A stretch of 64,000 bases of DNA from Siphonodentalium dalli. Lineage: Eukaryota > Mollusca > Scaphopoda > Gadilida > Siphonodentaliidae. Numbering within the stretch: the stretch's first letter is position 1; each line of letters opens with the position of its first letter. Below the pieces are notes generated by a model that was given only the letters and a program-made list of their open reading frames with translations, ran no database searches and was not told the DNA's origin. The DNA is taken from positions 206,013,934 to 206,077,933 of the forward strand of contig CP136063.1 in the NCBI GenBank assembly GCA_032622095.1, given 5' to 3'. Below are positions 31,467 to 43,049 of this stretch, piece by piece. Position numbers and translations under genes: made by a program.

Positions 31467-32990
31467 TTGCCACCTTTAATGTAGAATACAAATTCACAGT
31501 ATTTATTGTGGCAAACCATCAGCTGGCACTGTATTTGTTTATACCACACACTGGTCTCTTTCAATGATATGTCACCATTATTGTTCCTGTATAGGTGCTA
31601 ACATGGGTCATCCAGAATGGCATTAATAGTACTCCTTTTGTGTTTGAATGTACTTTTTATTTCAAGAATGCCATCACCACAGCACTTGCAATAAACAAGC
31701 TATCCGACCAATTTCGTGATATATTTGAACAGTTTATAACTCTACAATCACATGTTACTTAACTTGAATTCAAGACACGCTTGTAAACCCAACAGACAAC
31801 TAGTTTGGTGAACAACTCATAATGTTATTACATTGGTGACAATCTGAGCCCATGTACCCAATGGTTGATCATGTATTTATTCTCTTGGCAAAACACGCAT
31901 AAGCAGTATACATGCCTTTATACCCAACCCATGCAGATTTGAACATTTACTTTTACAGCCGAATTATATGACATTTCAATGTGATTTTGGTTACAAGCGG
32001 ATTGAATGTTGGTCACACAAACCCATCATTTCATTCCAATAAAATCCAGAACCCGTTGGCAGAGAGCCAGTGAAAGCATGCCCAGCCATGCTGCTACGTG
32101 TCTGTGCTAGTTGGGGGCAGACACATGAGAAAAAGAACTCAACAGAACGGATTTAGGGACACCGTAAGCAAAACTTTTCCAGAGATTGGTTTGGTTTGTT
32201 GGACAAAATACAGACCCATATTCTAATTCCAAAAGTTTCATATTTTCCCCAATTTCTAATCTAAAATTTCCCAATTTACCAATGTGATTGATTTCAACAT
32301 GACGGATCCTCAAAATTGGGACAATTGTAAGTGATTAGTTGATGTGTTAATACAGTACACATCTTTCATGAATTGATATTTACATTTGACTGACAGTTGT
32401 TGTTAAAGCTATGCCAGCTTAGATGTAAGCTGTATAGTTTTAAATGGTTCACCTCTTTGACCCAATTTGACCGCCACCGGTTTATTTTTTCCCTAAATGG
32501 CAGGGACCCAGGCCAAATTAGGGTATAGGATAATCCCTGTTATTCCTTTGCTTCACAAACTATTCAACTGAAACGTCACGCCACTGTACCAGGAAACAAC
32601 CGGCCCCTATTAGAAACTGAGAAACTCTCATGAATTATTCAGAGAATCAATGTATTTACACCATATATAATGGCAATAAAAAAAAATAAAAAGTCCATTT
32701 ATCCACAAAGCAAATACAGTAATGCTAATGCGAGCGACGTGGGACCACGTCACTCTAATGTATCCGCCTGTATCGACCTGACTTGCTACCCCAGACAACC
32801 TTATATTTCCCATCAGATCTCATTCGAGCTGCATCTTCAGTCTTTATGTGCTTGGATAAAACGTACAACAATTTTGTGTTGTATTCACCACTATCATTGG
32901 CGCTAATGCGCTAAAGTATCTATCAAATTATCACGTGAATGGCCGAACTGTCCAGGCTATTAACCGCGACTCAAATATAACACATGCTGT
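31467..32990. other. No gene seen
   Basis: AT-rich. No supported ORF or RNA gene; short open frames at 32107-32313 and 32628-32906 have no domain, splice context or compositional support. Confidence 0.4.
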
Positions 32991-32997
32991 TATTTTA

Positions 32998-33441
32998 AAG
33001 GTACGGTTGGCCTTGGCGGTGGGTATCCTGTGAAAATATTTCCACCCGTCAAAAATCGCCACACACAGAAAGAACATCAAAATGTAGACAGACTTTGTCC
33101 GTATATAAATAAGAAATATCGCATAAAAAGTTACTTTTCTGGTGTTTGTTTATATTATGATGGTAAACATAAAGAGCGTTCTTTGTTGGTGAATTCCTGA
33201 TATGGAACTAATAAAGAGCGTTTATGCCATTTGTGTGTGATTAGCCAATAGCATTGTGCTGTCCTCTGTAGCCCAATCAGGCTCTTGCTTAGGTAAAGTA
33301 TAGTAGGTATTTATGATAACATGCTGTTTACGTGATGGTCATGGTATATATGAACGAAACTGTATGCGTTTTAATGTTTTTCTGTTTACGGTGTTTGGAA
33401 CAAATATGAATATTTTCGACAATTAAGGCCTCACGTGCCTT
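32998..33441 (-). mobile_element. Family C MITE, copy 2 (inverted)
   Basis: Starts AAGGTACGGTTGGCC and ends AGGCCTCACGTGCCTT, flanked by TA on each side. It is closely similar to copy 1 (3155-3640) in reverse complement, apart from an internal gap of about 50 bp whose edges in copy 1 are ttatgc direct repeats. Confidence 0.88.
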
Positions 33442-33444
33442 TAA

Positions 33445-34495
33445 GTGATGACACTGTGTAATACATCTATATTGTGTGACATTATCGTTCACACACTAAC
33501 AGTTGGTTGTTTCTATGTGGAGCTGAGTTGCGTCTTTATAATCTCATACCATTGATCACCCTGTCTTGCCTTTCATCCATGGCTAAAATGAATCTTAACA
33601 GTCGATAATTGTATAACAATTCCGACAACTCCACAATCATAACTAAAATGTTACGTTTTACATTTACCGAAACGAACAATACATACATACATATGGCTGA
33701 AGAATTTTCTGGTTTCCCAGTCATGTCATGTTAAGGATTCGAGAAAGAAACATTGATATTTTATTGACTTTTGGCAGGTATAGGGCCTGCACATAGATTT
33801 CAAAATAAATTTTCCCAGTTTCTTATTTTTAATGCACTACTGTAACCATTTCAAGGTATCAAACATAGTAAAGACTAGCAACTTTTACCAATAACAATCA
33901 CTACACCCCGCAAACTAATCAATCGAGCCAAGCTCCTTGGCCTGTTGAATAGTCTGCTAACTTTTGAAAAATTTGATGATAAATTATAAGGATTTGAAAA
34001 CCTATCATGTTTGTTGTGTGCTATTTAATCTTTGGAGTTAGAATGAATATTTGCAATATAATTTAAATATTTCTAAATTTATGGCCGCCATATTGGTTGC
34101 CATCTCAAATTAGCTTCTGTCAAATAAACCCACGGGCAAGCTCTCATAAAGTATATGGATGGATGAATTATGAGAAATGTATTTTTGTCTAGGTTATAAG
34201 TGTGTTTAATAGCAATAAAACCTCCAAACTTTCAATTTGACATCTCAACTAGATATATACGGACAAAACTACTATACGACTAAAACAGCACACTTAACAC
34301 TCATTTTAGTTTGACGACTGTATATACTAGTGATTATGATGACACACTTATCACAGTTGGGAGGGGGTCCTGTTGATATGGGTTCCGTCTGCCCGTAATA
34401 ACTTTGGAGCTCTAGCTCTAGATATCTCATTCATCATAGGCTGGATTTGCATGAATGCTCTTTGGAATCCCCACGAAGTCCAGCGCGACTCTGTT
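33445..34495. other. No gene seen
   Basis: AT-rich with no supported feature. The phrase atggccgccatattggttgc (34081) resembles common dispersed repeat text. Confidence 0.4.
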
Positions 34496-34497
34496 TA

Positions 34498-34980
34498 AAG
34501 GTACTCAATCCGATAAAACTCCTCTCAATTACTATTTCAATGGCTTCGGGGGTCAAAAATATTTGATTCGAGTCGAGGAAGTCACCCATCAAAGCTCAGA
34601 TTTGTTAGATATCGATTTTAGAAATCTATTATTTTTCATTATCGGGAATACTTTCTGGCCCAGATCTCAGTCAAAATTGCGTTATTATTACCACTTGATT
34701 TTAGAGTTATCCATCCTTGTCTGTTTGAATAGAGTTTTGGTGTACAAATCTCGAGCAGGATACGAAATTGACGGCAATTATTAGTACTCATCTCGAGAAC
34801 ATAACAAATTTCAAAAATCAATATCTAATAACCCTGAGCTTTGTTTGATGGGTTCCTCGACTCGAATCAAATATTTTTTACCCCCCAAAGCCAAAGAAAT
34901 AGTAATATAGGACCCTCTGATCGGATTGTTGTTGTTGGAATCTGTTGAGATGGGGACCCTCTGTTCGGATTGAGTACCTT
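34498..34980. mobile_element. Family E MITE copy 2, fold-back form
   Basis: AAGGTACTCAATCCGAT at the left and ATTGAGTACCTT at the right, with TA on both sides. Unlike copy 1, the left block (ggcttcgggggtcaaaaata, tttgattcgagtcgaggaa, cacccatcaaagctcaga) recurs inverted on the right (ctgagctttgtttgatgggt, tcctcgactcgaatcaaata), giving terminal inverted repeats of about 150 bp. Confidence 0.88.
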
Positions 34981-34984
34981 TAAC

Positions 34985-35485
34985 CACCAGCAAAGGGAAG
35001 TTGTATTAAACCGGTACGATACAAGGACAATGTCGTGTTTCCAACGATGCTTTCAGAAGTTCATTAGAACATCGCAATATCACTGCCAAAAAAATGGTAT
35101 ATACATGTAACAGTCAAAATATAGTTCTAATGGAAATGCATTGCGTAGTCTCCTTCAATACTGTATGTAAAAGAGGACAACCATACCACAGTACTAAGTT
35201 CACAAAAATCACTTTGTACATTCCTCTTAGGTTGAATTTTACGACTGGTACCAGTACTTCAAGCTTTCAAACGTTTGATAATTACCAACCCCCATAAAGT
35301 TCAAATTTGTGGCCAATTCGGTCCAACAGTTTAACCTGAAGTAGAAACATATGGACTGATGGTTTAAAAACATACATGTTAGAAAATCAAACCAAACTAC
35401 GAGAACAGTTCTAACTTATTTTTGGTCTGAACATCTAATCTACAATTAATTTAGTATCGGGCATGAAATTTTTAACTTTTGATCA
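34985..35485. other. No gene seen
   Basis: AT-rich sequence, no supported feature. Confidence 0.4.
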
Positions 35486-35489
35486 AAAT

Positions 35490-36710
35490 AGGGGTCAAAT
35501 CTCCACCCCTCTACACCCCCTCCCAATTGCCTCAAACATTGCCCCCACCCAGGCTGTCTAGAAATCAATATTATTATACCAGTACCAAACAGCATAGAGG
35601 AGAGTTAAATCTCTTATCTCTGCCCCTATTAGAACAAATGTGAATCCTCTTCTATGAGATCCATTCATCTAGTAAAATCAATATACCCCCCAATTTTCTT
35701 TGAAAAATCAGGGTATGATTTCACCTGGATAAGTGCTGGTTAAGAAACTAATATTGGAACAGCCGAGTCTGTATTTAGGTTCTGACCTTTGCAGGTGAAT
35801 TTAATGACAACATTCCGCAAGGTGGACTAACATCACCGAATTCACCCTCTGGGGACCTCATTTCCTAAAAATGACCCCATGATCAAATCTGAACCCCAGT
35901 CACACAAGGCCCCTCCATGCCAAATATAAGCTATATAGGCCTAATGGTTCTTGAGAAAAAACTGTTTTAAGACTTACTATGGAGGGAAAGAGTTATGACC
36001 CTGGCTTGGCACCTACATGTATTTGATGTGATGAACTTAATTGAACAAATTTGATTGTGAGACACCTAGGGAACATGCACACTCACTGAACTATATAAAC
36101 ACATTCCGTCTTTAATATGGAGAATAAATCAATTGTTGATAGATGGATGGATAGACATCTCAACAGGCAGACGGATGGAAGCCTGACAGATAGAAGACAA
36201 ATTTAATCCAATATATACCCCCCCCCCCATTTCTCTTTGAATATTAGTCGTATGATTTCATCTGGATAAGTGGTGATTAAAACAATAATATGAAATGGCC
36301 AAACCTGAATTTAGTATGTCTGACATTTGCAGAATTAGGTCCCAAAAATGTGGATTTAATGACAATATTCTGTAAGGCAGGCTAGCATCACCAAATTCAT
36401 CCTCAATCTGATTAGGCCTCAAAGGCCAATTAAACCAAGGAACAGATTGAAGTCCTACAGTTGAAGTTGGTGATACACACCCATTGAGCACCTCAATTAT
36501 GCATTTTATCTTCTGCAAATTAGGGGGACATTGAAACTGAACAGGTGGAAAAGTGACTAAATCAAACTGTCAATTTGATACTTAGGATACTTCCCAGAAG
36601 ATGAGGACTAAGCAGAATTAGGTCCCTGGCGGGTGTATTTGGTGATGCTAGCATGCTGTATGGGGTAGCAACACTAAATTCACCATCTGGGGACCTCACT
36701 ATGTAAATAA
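35490..36710. repeat. Diverged direct repeats, two to three units
   Basis: Phrases such as tatgatttca(c/t)ctggataa, gtg(c/g)tg(g/a)tta, tttaatgacaa(c/t)att, gcatcacc(a/g)aattca and ctctggggacctca recur in order at about 35705-35860 and 36245-36400, and partly at 36610-36700. C runs occur at 36219-36228. Old tandem duplication of a non-coding sequence. Confidence 0.6.
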
Positions 36711-36782
36711 TGGGTTAACCAGGTAGTCGATTAGTACAAGTTTCCTTAAAACGATAGCCCAGGTATAATGAAATCGGTAGAG

Positions 36783-36985
36783 ATTAACATTATCCATCAT
36801 TATCTGCGACGTGGGATGGAAAAATCACACACATGCACGGACCAGATATTTGGGCCGGACACGAGGCTTTCTGGCCCAAAGATGAGATTTTTCCATGCGT
36901 ACATCCCACGTAATAATGGATCATTTTTTTTCTCCCAACCCCAATCACAATGACGCTCATGGGTTGGGAGAAAAATTATCCATTG
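36783..36985. repeat. Two adjoining fold-backs
   Basis: The first pairs gcgacgtgggatggaaaaat (36804) with ttttccatgcgtacatccca/cgt (36890). The second pairs ttctcccaacccc (36931) with gggttgggagaa (36961). Text like the first arm appears again at 36988-37030 (gggatgtgggcatggaaaaa, tctcac, gggcccaaatatctg), so the whole is a nested inverted repeat. Confidence 0.72.
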
Positions 36986-37039
36986 TGACCTGGGATGTGG
37001 GCATGGAAAAATCTCACCCTCGGGCCCAAATATCTGCGG

Positions 37040-37590
37040 GCTGTCTGTGATAAAATGTATAGGGTTGGAGAAAGTACTGGTTTACGCGTTGCCCTACTCT
37101 TCTTTTGCGGACTTGACGCCCATATTCAGTTGGCGGGGATTTTCGTCACTTTTAAGCGACTTTACGACACAAATCAATAAAAAATGCCATATATATCGCA
37201 ACGAATGATATCTTACGGTCATAATGATGTATTGTAATCTAACAATGATATTAAATTACGAACATAATATGCCATGTGATTAGGAATAACTCACGTTTAA
37301 TGGTTTAATCTGTAATTATTTACGCTCAGAGAAGACCGGGACTGTTATACGAAGTCGCGAGGTCAAATGAGTTCGTGTACTGACTATGTAAGACATGTAA
37401 GCAGCGAGATAATATATATATTTTCACATTATATTATTAGTACTACTTTCAGTTGATAACTCTTGTTGAGTTCAGAACAATAATGTTTTCTATTGAATCC
37501 ACAGGGTTATCTCAATAATTGTGGCATTTTATTAGCGTCGTGTTGGTGATTTTATATGAGCGGTACCTGTACTTTGCGCTCAAAGTCCGC
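37040..37590. other. No gene seen
   Basis: No supported feature between the fold-back and MITE B copy 1. Confidence 0.4.
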
Positions 37591-37743
37591 TATCCCTTTA
37601 CCCAACAAACCGGCCAAAACCGGCCAAATAAAGATTCAACAGCCTAAAATATCTTCGGTCTGTCTCAATAGAACCATACAAATATGGATATCATTGGAAC
37701 CGGCTCCTTGACCACATTGTGATAGTTACAGTTATGCCCTGTG

Positions 37744-37810
37744 CCAATGCATTCTCTTATATATGCGAGTCGACCATAGGTCGCCTCGCATATATAAGAG
37801 AATGCATTGG
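37744..37810. repeat. Palindromic module H, MITE B copy 1 left
   Basis: 67-bp palindrome CCAATGCATTCTC...GAGAATGCATTGG with centre gtcgaccataggtcgc; flanks ccctgtg and cctaa as in MITE A. Confidence 0.93.
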
Positions 37811-37891
37811 CCTAAAAAAAATCTTTTTTTAACACTTTTTACCATTTTTTCTTACATTCTTTAACAATTTTATAATTTTTACTGTGTTAAG

Positions 37892-37958
37892 CCAATGCAT
37901 TCTCTTATATATGCGAGGCGACCTATGGTCGACTCGCATATATAAGAGAATGCATTGG
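37892..37958. repeat. Palindromic module H, MITE B copy 1 right
   Basis: Same 67 bp in the opposite orientation (centre gcgacctatggtcgac), flanked by gttaag and cacaggg. Confidence 0.93.
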
Positions 37959-38080
37959 CACAGGGCCCTACTGTTGGGTAAAGGGATAAAAGAGTAAAGA
38001 AACCGTATTTGACGTAAACCAGTATTATCTCTACCGATTTCACTAGCTGGTTCACGTCGAAGAAAAAATGGACTATAATA

Positions 38081-38398
38081 TCATAACATTGAGAGGAGGA
38101 GATAACGATAGTGAAGATAAGCAAATATAGGTTTCACCGGGAGCTTTTCAGAAGGGTGAATTTGTAGCGGGTGATCCCCCATCGGGATCTTACCAGCAGC
38201 ATAGTTTTCGGGGGTGGGTGTGTTCACCGTGATAGTCTCTGTGCTGGTTTGAAGATCTTGTCCGTCAGAATTGGTCGTCTGTGAAAGCTCGAAATTCGCA
38301 TGGATGTGAAATATTTCACCTGATTCGATTAAAGCAAAAATCGTGATTAGCGGTGACCGAGTGTATATAGACTTATTGAGGTTATTGCTAGTCACCAT
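38081..38398 (-). CDS. Unrecognised open frame, 105 codons
   Basis: First in-frame ATG is at 38396-38398. The peptide has mixed composition (SPLITIFALIESGEIF, then a Thr/Ser-rich polar middle, then LPVKPIFAYLHYRYLL) and is not a repeat translation. I know no family for it. It lies alone between MITE B copy 1 and MITE C copy 3. A donor-like ccg|gtgaaa (minus strand, near 38138) would trim the hydrophobic end. It may be a chance frame. Confidence 0.22.
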   Translation of the reverse strand: MVTSNNLNKSIYTRSPLITIFALIESGEIFHIHANFELSQTTNSDGQDLQTSTETITVNTPTPENYAAGKIPMGDHPLQIHPSEKLPVKPIFAYLHYRYLLLSML

Positions 38399-38758
38399 TT
38401 GATCTACACGACTTCGGTGTTCTAGCACTTAGTAATCCACTATTCAGAATGTATTTTTATTCCGAAGTAATCAGTTCAGATTGCCAAGCTTATTGGTTAA
38501 CAACGAAAATATAAATGGCAGATTCCAGTTCATTGTCAACTGCGCAGATTGTGGGGTCAATGTAAAGGTCACTATTGGTGTTCAGTTAGATACCTATTGA
38601 TTAATCGACATCAATCATGTCGTTATTTAAAAGATTAGTTTCGACGGTCGTGTACTATAATACTCCAGTGCATACAAACGCAAAGTGATGGCGGCCCTTT
38701 ATGTCCGGATTCGTCATCTCCAGTTTAAGCCTGGTTAACGGAAACCTCTATAGGTTTA

Positions 38759-39291
38759 AAGGCACGGGCGGCGTTCATTGCAGAAATATTCATATTTGTT
38801 CAAATCGCCATCAACAGAAGGAATATTAAAATATATATAGTTTAGTTCATATGCCAAACATATAATCACCGCGTAAATAGTATATTGTCGCCAAGACGTA
38901 CGATAGTGTACGTAAACAAGAGCCTGCTCGTGTTACAGATGTTGTGCTTCTGTTTACATAACACAGTGCAATTCTATTGGTTAATCACACACACACACAC
39001 ACACATGCTATAAACGCTCTTTATGATTTCCATATCAGGTAAACAGTAACAAATAACGCTCTTTATGTTTACCATATCCGGATCTAAACAAAAGCCAGGA
39101 AACGTAACGTTTTTTTGGTTTTGTTTACATAACAAAGGAAAAAAATTGACAATAACATACTGTTTATGCCATATTTCTGATTGGTATAAGAACAAGGTCT
39201 GTCTATATTTTACTATTCTTTCTGTTTATGGCGGTTTTTGACGGAGGTGAATATTTAACAGCATAACCACCGCCAACGCCGCCCGTATCTT
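38759..39291 (+). mobile_element. Family C MITE, copy 3
   Basis: Starts AAGGCACGGGCGGCG and ends CGCCGCCCGTATCTT, between TTTA and TAAA. Shares the order of copy 1 (aaatcgccatcaacagaag, aaacgctctttatgatttcc, ggcggtttttgacgg) but is more diverged, and has gained a (ca)n tract at 38987-39004. Confidence 0.8.
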
Positions 39292-39294
39292 TAA

Positions 39295-39530
39295 ACCACC
39301 GTTTGATAGCTCAAAATTGTAGCCCAAAACCGTTGTTTAAACTCGAGACCGCAGGTCGACTAAGTGACACATTCGCCATATCTTGCTCCGCCCACAATAC
39401 CATGATTTAGGAATAGTGTCTCTAGATCGTCGAGCTCAACGATCGTATTTACCTAATGAGAGAGAGATATGTTTATTCCTCCAAATATGGAGACCATTAT
39501 GGTACAATATATCGACAGCGAACATCGACA
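39295..39530. other. No gene seen
   Basis: Short unique interval between two MITEs. Confidence 0.4.
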
Positions 39531-39533
39531 GTT

Positions 39534-39895
39534 AAAGACATATTATGCACTTGTTCGTGTCCGTGAAATTGATAAGTTAATACTTATGCGATATGGCGAC
39601 TTGGGTAATGTAGCATTCAACAAACGTCGCCGTTAAATTTAAAGAAATCGACCATACGAATCCATAGAAAACATCGTCTGAATTGTAAATATTTACATCT
39701 CGATTCGGGACGCAACTTTTGGCGATTAACTAACACAATTGATTTCGCCATCGAAAGTCATTGCATTTAATTAATATATAAAACTGACCATGTGTGTTGT
39801 CAATTTGGATTAATATTCTTAAAATTAACTACTTTGTGCAAGATTATTCTTAATTTCTATTTGATCACCCTACCGGAGTGTTTCACATCACTTTA
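39534..39895 (+). mobile_element. Family D MITE, copy 1
   Basis: From TTAAAGACATATTATGCAC to CACATCACTTTAA. Shares with D2 and D3, in order: atagaaaacatcgtc(c/t)gaa, gattcgggacgcaact, aactaacac..gatttcgcc, and tctatttgatcaccctaccg followed by gagtgtttcaca. Ends share only TTAAAG; target probably TTAA or TA. No coding capacity. Confidence 0.8.
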
Positions 39896-39979
39896 AGATA
39901 ACGATCATATTTTGATTGGAAATTTATAAGCGAGAAGCGCTTAGAGCTGTAAATTATATTTTGCATTTCATAACATTAA

Positions 39980-40375
39980 CCCTTTCAGTGTCAGGTCCGA
40001 GTTTTGTATCAACCCATATACCCTGTGCCAATTGGCCTAACAATTTTTCATCATTTGTTATTATTTTTTTTATATTTTTTTTACAATTTTAATAAAATAA
40101 AATTATATTCTTTAACAGACTTATTTTGTAGGTTTAGTGCCAGGGAATCTTACGTTTTTCATGGGCATCAAAATTATTACTATGAATACTTGGTGATAGT
40201 TTTGAGTTATAACATGCCCCTAAGGTTTTATCCAGTTTGTTTTTAAATTCGCTATAGCATGCTTAAGCATACCCCAAAAAAATTCAAAAAAAAAGGATTT
40301 TTTATTTTTATTTTTAGGGCCGATTTTACAGACCGTAAATTAGGGCCGATGAGATCGGCCCCTGGCACTGAAAGG
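39980..40375 (+). mobile_element. piggyBac-like MITE, family A copy 2, without module H
   Basis: Begins CCCTTTCAGTGTC after TTAA (39976-39979) and ends GGCACTGAAAGG, with the last G and the TTAA altered (attc). The interior matches copy 1 (gtatcaacccatataccctg, tttagtgccagggaatctta, gcatgcttaagcatacccc), but at the H position it reads ccctgtgCCAATTGGcctaa (CCAATTGG at 40028-40035). Confidence 0.9.
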
Positions 40376-40379
40376 ATTC

Positions 40380-40728
40380 AGCCGATAACTAAAAGTTATT
40401 GGTCGATGGTCCAGCGGGGCTTTAGGGACGGGGCTAGACCCGAGATGACGAATCCGTCTTTTCTGGACAGCGGTTCACAATTTTCACGCAATCAGTTCAA
40501 TGGCTGGAGCTGTAAATAATCTCGACTTAGGGCGTATCCAATCTGAGAGGGTGGCGGTTTGGTGTCACAATTAATTTAGTCTCGCACGAGAGTTGTTACA
40601 GAGGCGTGCCAATGACCATTATACCGGCCTGCTCGTGGTTCGCTTGGTAGCTGGGTAGTTTGATTTGCATGCTCACCTCACCAAATAGAGTTGTCAATCA
40701 GTTAGCTACTGAGCGAATACAGACACCC
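40380..40728. other. No gene seen
   Basis: Unique-looking interval between MITE A copy 2 and dispersed repeat K copy 1. Confidence 0.35.
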
Positions 40729-40730
40729 TA

Positions 40731-41195
40731 TAGGAATCAGGGAGCTAAATGTGTTCTAGAGTCGGGGAGCGAGTACACCGTGGAACCCTAAAGGTGAAGG
40801 TAACTGAAGAATGACCTTCACCTGATACATGCGACACGTTATTAAAGGATGACATCGCGTTTATTTGATTTGTACATAATATCTAAATAATTTAAACTGG
40901 TGAATGAATGGGGGAACGGATTTTTGTGAGCGGGAAATGTATTTAACTAGCTGTTGTAGATCTGGGATTTTCCAGATCAAATTTGGCTGTGAGATAGCCC
41001 TGTCGTACACTTGGGGATTTATTTTAAAAAGTAAACACATGACCTATGATTTTTCTTGCATTTTCGTGATCAACTGGTGTCAATCTAGCTGGGTGAACAT
41101 CACTGGTATGGCCTGCAGGCTTCAATTCAGCGAATTTGGCCGAAACGTTAACACTGTCGCCTATGGGAAACCATTTAGTTCCGTGATTCCACTAA
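40731..41195 (+). repeat. Dispersed repeat K, copy 1
   Basis: About 465 bp, closely similar to the reverse complement of 53766-54231. Shared text includes gaatcagggagctaaatgtg, gaatgaccttcacctgatac, tagctgggtgaacatcactg and tatggcctgcaggcttcaat. Its open frame (Cys/Trp-containing, about 40904-41190) is shared only with frameshifts by copy 2, so I do not call a gene. The right end abuts the TIR element at 41199. Confidence 0.85.
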
Positions 41196-41198
41196 GAC

Positions 41199-43044
41199 CA
41201 GGGGCCTATACTATAGAATACAATTTTTGTAATATCAGCGTTAATTTTTGATTTACAAATTTTGTAATACATATTTTGTGTTCTATAGTATTCGACTGTA
41301 TTTCTATCAGTGTATGTCTTTCATTGTAGATTGAAACTCAACATATGCCCAAAACTCTTTATATGCAAAATACATTGACATGCAATGACTTATATGATCT
41401 TTTTTGGCGAACCATCTATATACCGGGATTCACTTGACCGGAAAATCTTTGCATTTGGCGGAGAAAAAGGGGGCCTGAAAGTTTCATCTGTTCATGTTTT
41501 CATAGTACTCGAACGCTACGGCTTTGTAATATGTAAAAATTCGCAATACGGAATGATAAAGTACGGGCTAAGCGGGTTCTATAGTACAGCGATAATACTA
41601 TTTTTGTAAAAATTCCGTATTAGATTACAACGGCATAGGCTACATAATTGATTTTTCACGCCGTGACCACGACGATGATCCGTGCGGATAATTGTGAGTG
41701 CGATTAGCTGGGTACATGTTCTTTGTAATGCAGTCACGGAATCTCAATTGTTAACCCATTGAGGTGGTTTACGCTCAATGGAGTTGAAAGGAGATTTTAA
41801 TTATGAACGGAATTAAAGAGTTAAAGTTGTGGGGCTTGGTCTCAAAACGTATAAACGATCTTTGTGCGAAGGTACACGGATACGCGGTGAATCGGGGGTG
41901 GTGGCATTTCGTGTTGAAACAGTTACTGATAATTTCAGGCTAAGTTGCGTTAAGAATCAGTGGACCCCAAATATTTACCATGACATTATGAAATATATTT
42001 GAACCGCATGGCATTTGTGTGCTCAAGAAGTTTGCATTCACCTTGTGGTCTAAACAATTTAATTTGGCCAATAGTGCCGCACAGAATGTTCCATGAGTGA
42101 ATTCTTAGAAAAAATCGGGGTCTCACGATCCTTAACTTACCAATGTAGTAGTGCGTGTTGGTTATAAACCAAATGTCATATGTTGACCTAAATTCAGCCG
42201 CTTAGTTGGGTATAAATGGAATGTACCATTAATTAGGTATAGTTTAAGTAGATGGTGCTATATATATGTTTTAAAATCGAGGTTGGATGTCCCCGGAGAC
42301 CCTGGACGAGGGAGTGTTCGTCCACATTGAAATTTCCAAATGAACACCCATCCTTGACACAGGTCGAAAAAACCAAGTCAGAGAACAGCCATCGCACCCC
42401 ATCATGGGTTTGAATTTTCCCAGATGCATTGTACCTCAACCTTTTCAACTATTAAGGTCTAGATGTTCCCACTTCTAATATTTCAGCCGCTGTCCCAGCC
42501 CTAAGCTAGCTAGACAAATCAGGTTCCATCCTTGGTAATATTGCTATATAAAGTTGATGTGGCCATTTGAAGGGCAACCGATATGTGTGCTTGCCGACCC
42601 TTTTCGAAAAACCGTTAATTTCAAATGTTTCATGTTACATGTTTATGTAACATAAACCATCTGAAAATGGTAAATATTCCATACGATACCGAAGGAATTA
42701 CTTTTCATCGTGCGCAATTGTGGTCAAAATAACCCAAGTATCGGAAACTAGTCACACATTATGTACCTTTATTCATCAACTAAATCACTCACCAACTGAC
42801 ACAAATAGGCATTGCCATATCATTCGCATATATCATTAAAGTAATTTCCCTTGATAAAATCACAAATGTTTAGATGTGCGTTTGACGAACGGTGGTCGAT
42901 AGTACTCGATTTGCCGTCTTTTTGTGATTTACAAGTAATCGCGTTAGCTGCTAGATTACAGTGGTCCATAGTACTCGACACCTTCTGTACGGCTCAAATA
43001 AGCCTGCTATTACAAAAAATGTATTCTATAGTATAGGCCCCAGG
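41199..43044. mobile_element. DNA transposon remnant with terminal inverted repeats, about 1.85 kb
   Basis: Left end CCAGGGGCCTATACTATAGA, then atacaatttttgtaata; the right end is its complement, tattacaaaaaatgtattct, atagtataggccccagg. No clear target duplication, perhaps because repeat K adjoins it. CAGGGGCC termini again suggest hAT. Subterminal phrases (ctatagta, acgg..taa..gcgggttctatagtac) are repeated in both arms. No transposase frame seen. Confidence 0.7.
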
Positions 43045-43049
43045 TGTGG

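Larger units (their letters stand above)
37594..37985 (+). mobile_element. piggyBac-like MITE, family B copy 1
   Basis: Ends CCCTTTACCCAACA and TGTTGGGTAAAGGG. The flanking bases are ctat and ataa, so the expected TTAA has decayed here, but it is intact in copies 2 and 3. Interior: accggccaaaaccggccaaa, a unique left arm, then two copies of palindrome H in opposite orientation (37744-37810 and 37892-37958), each with ccctgtg on its outer side. Confidence 0.88.

Noticed and set aside
37741-38000. Regularly spaced palindromes as a CRISPR array
   Set aside because: Only pairs of 67-bp palindromes within MITEs; no spacer series and an animal genome context.
40904-41251. Cys/Trp-containing 115-codon frame that looked protein-like
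   Set aside because: It lies in repeat K, and the second copy breaks the frame with indels; synonymous-type conservation is not evident.
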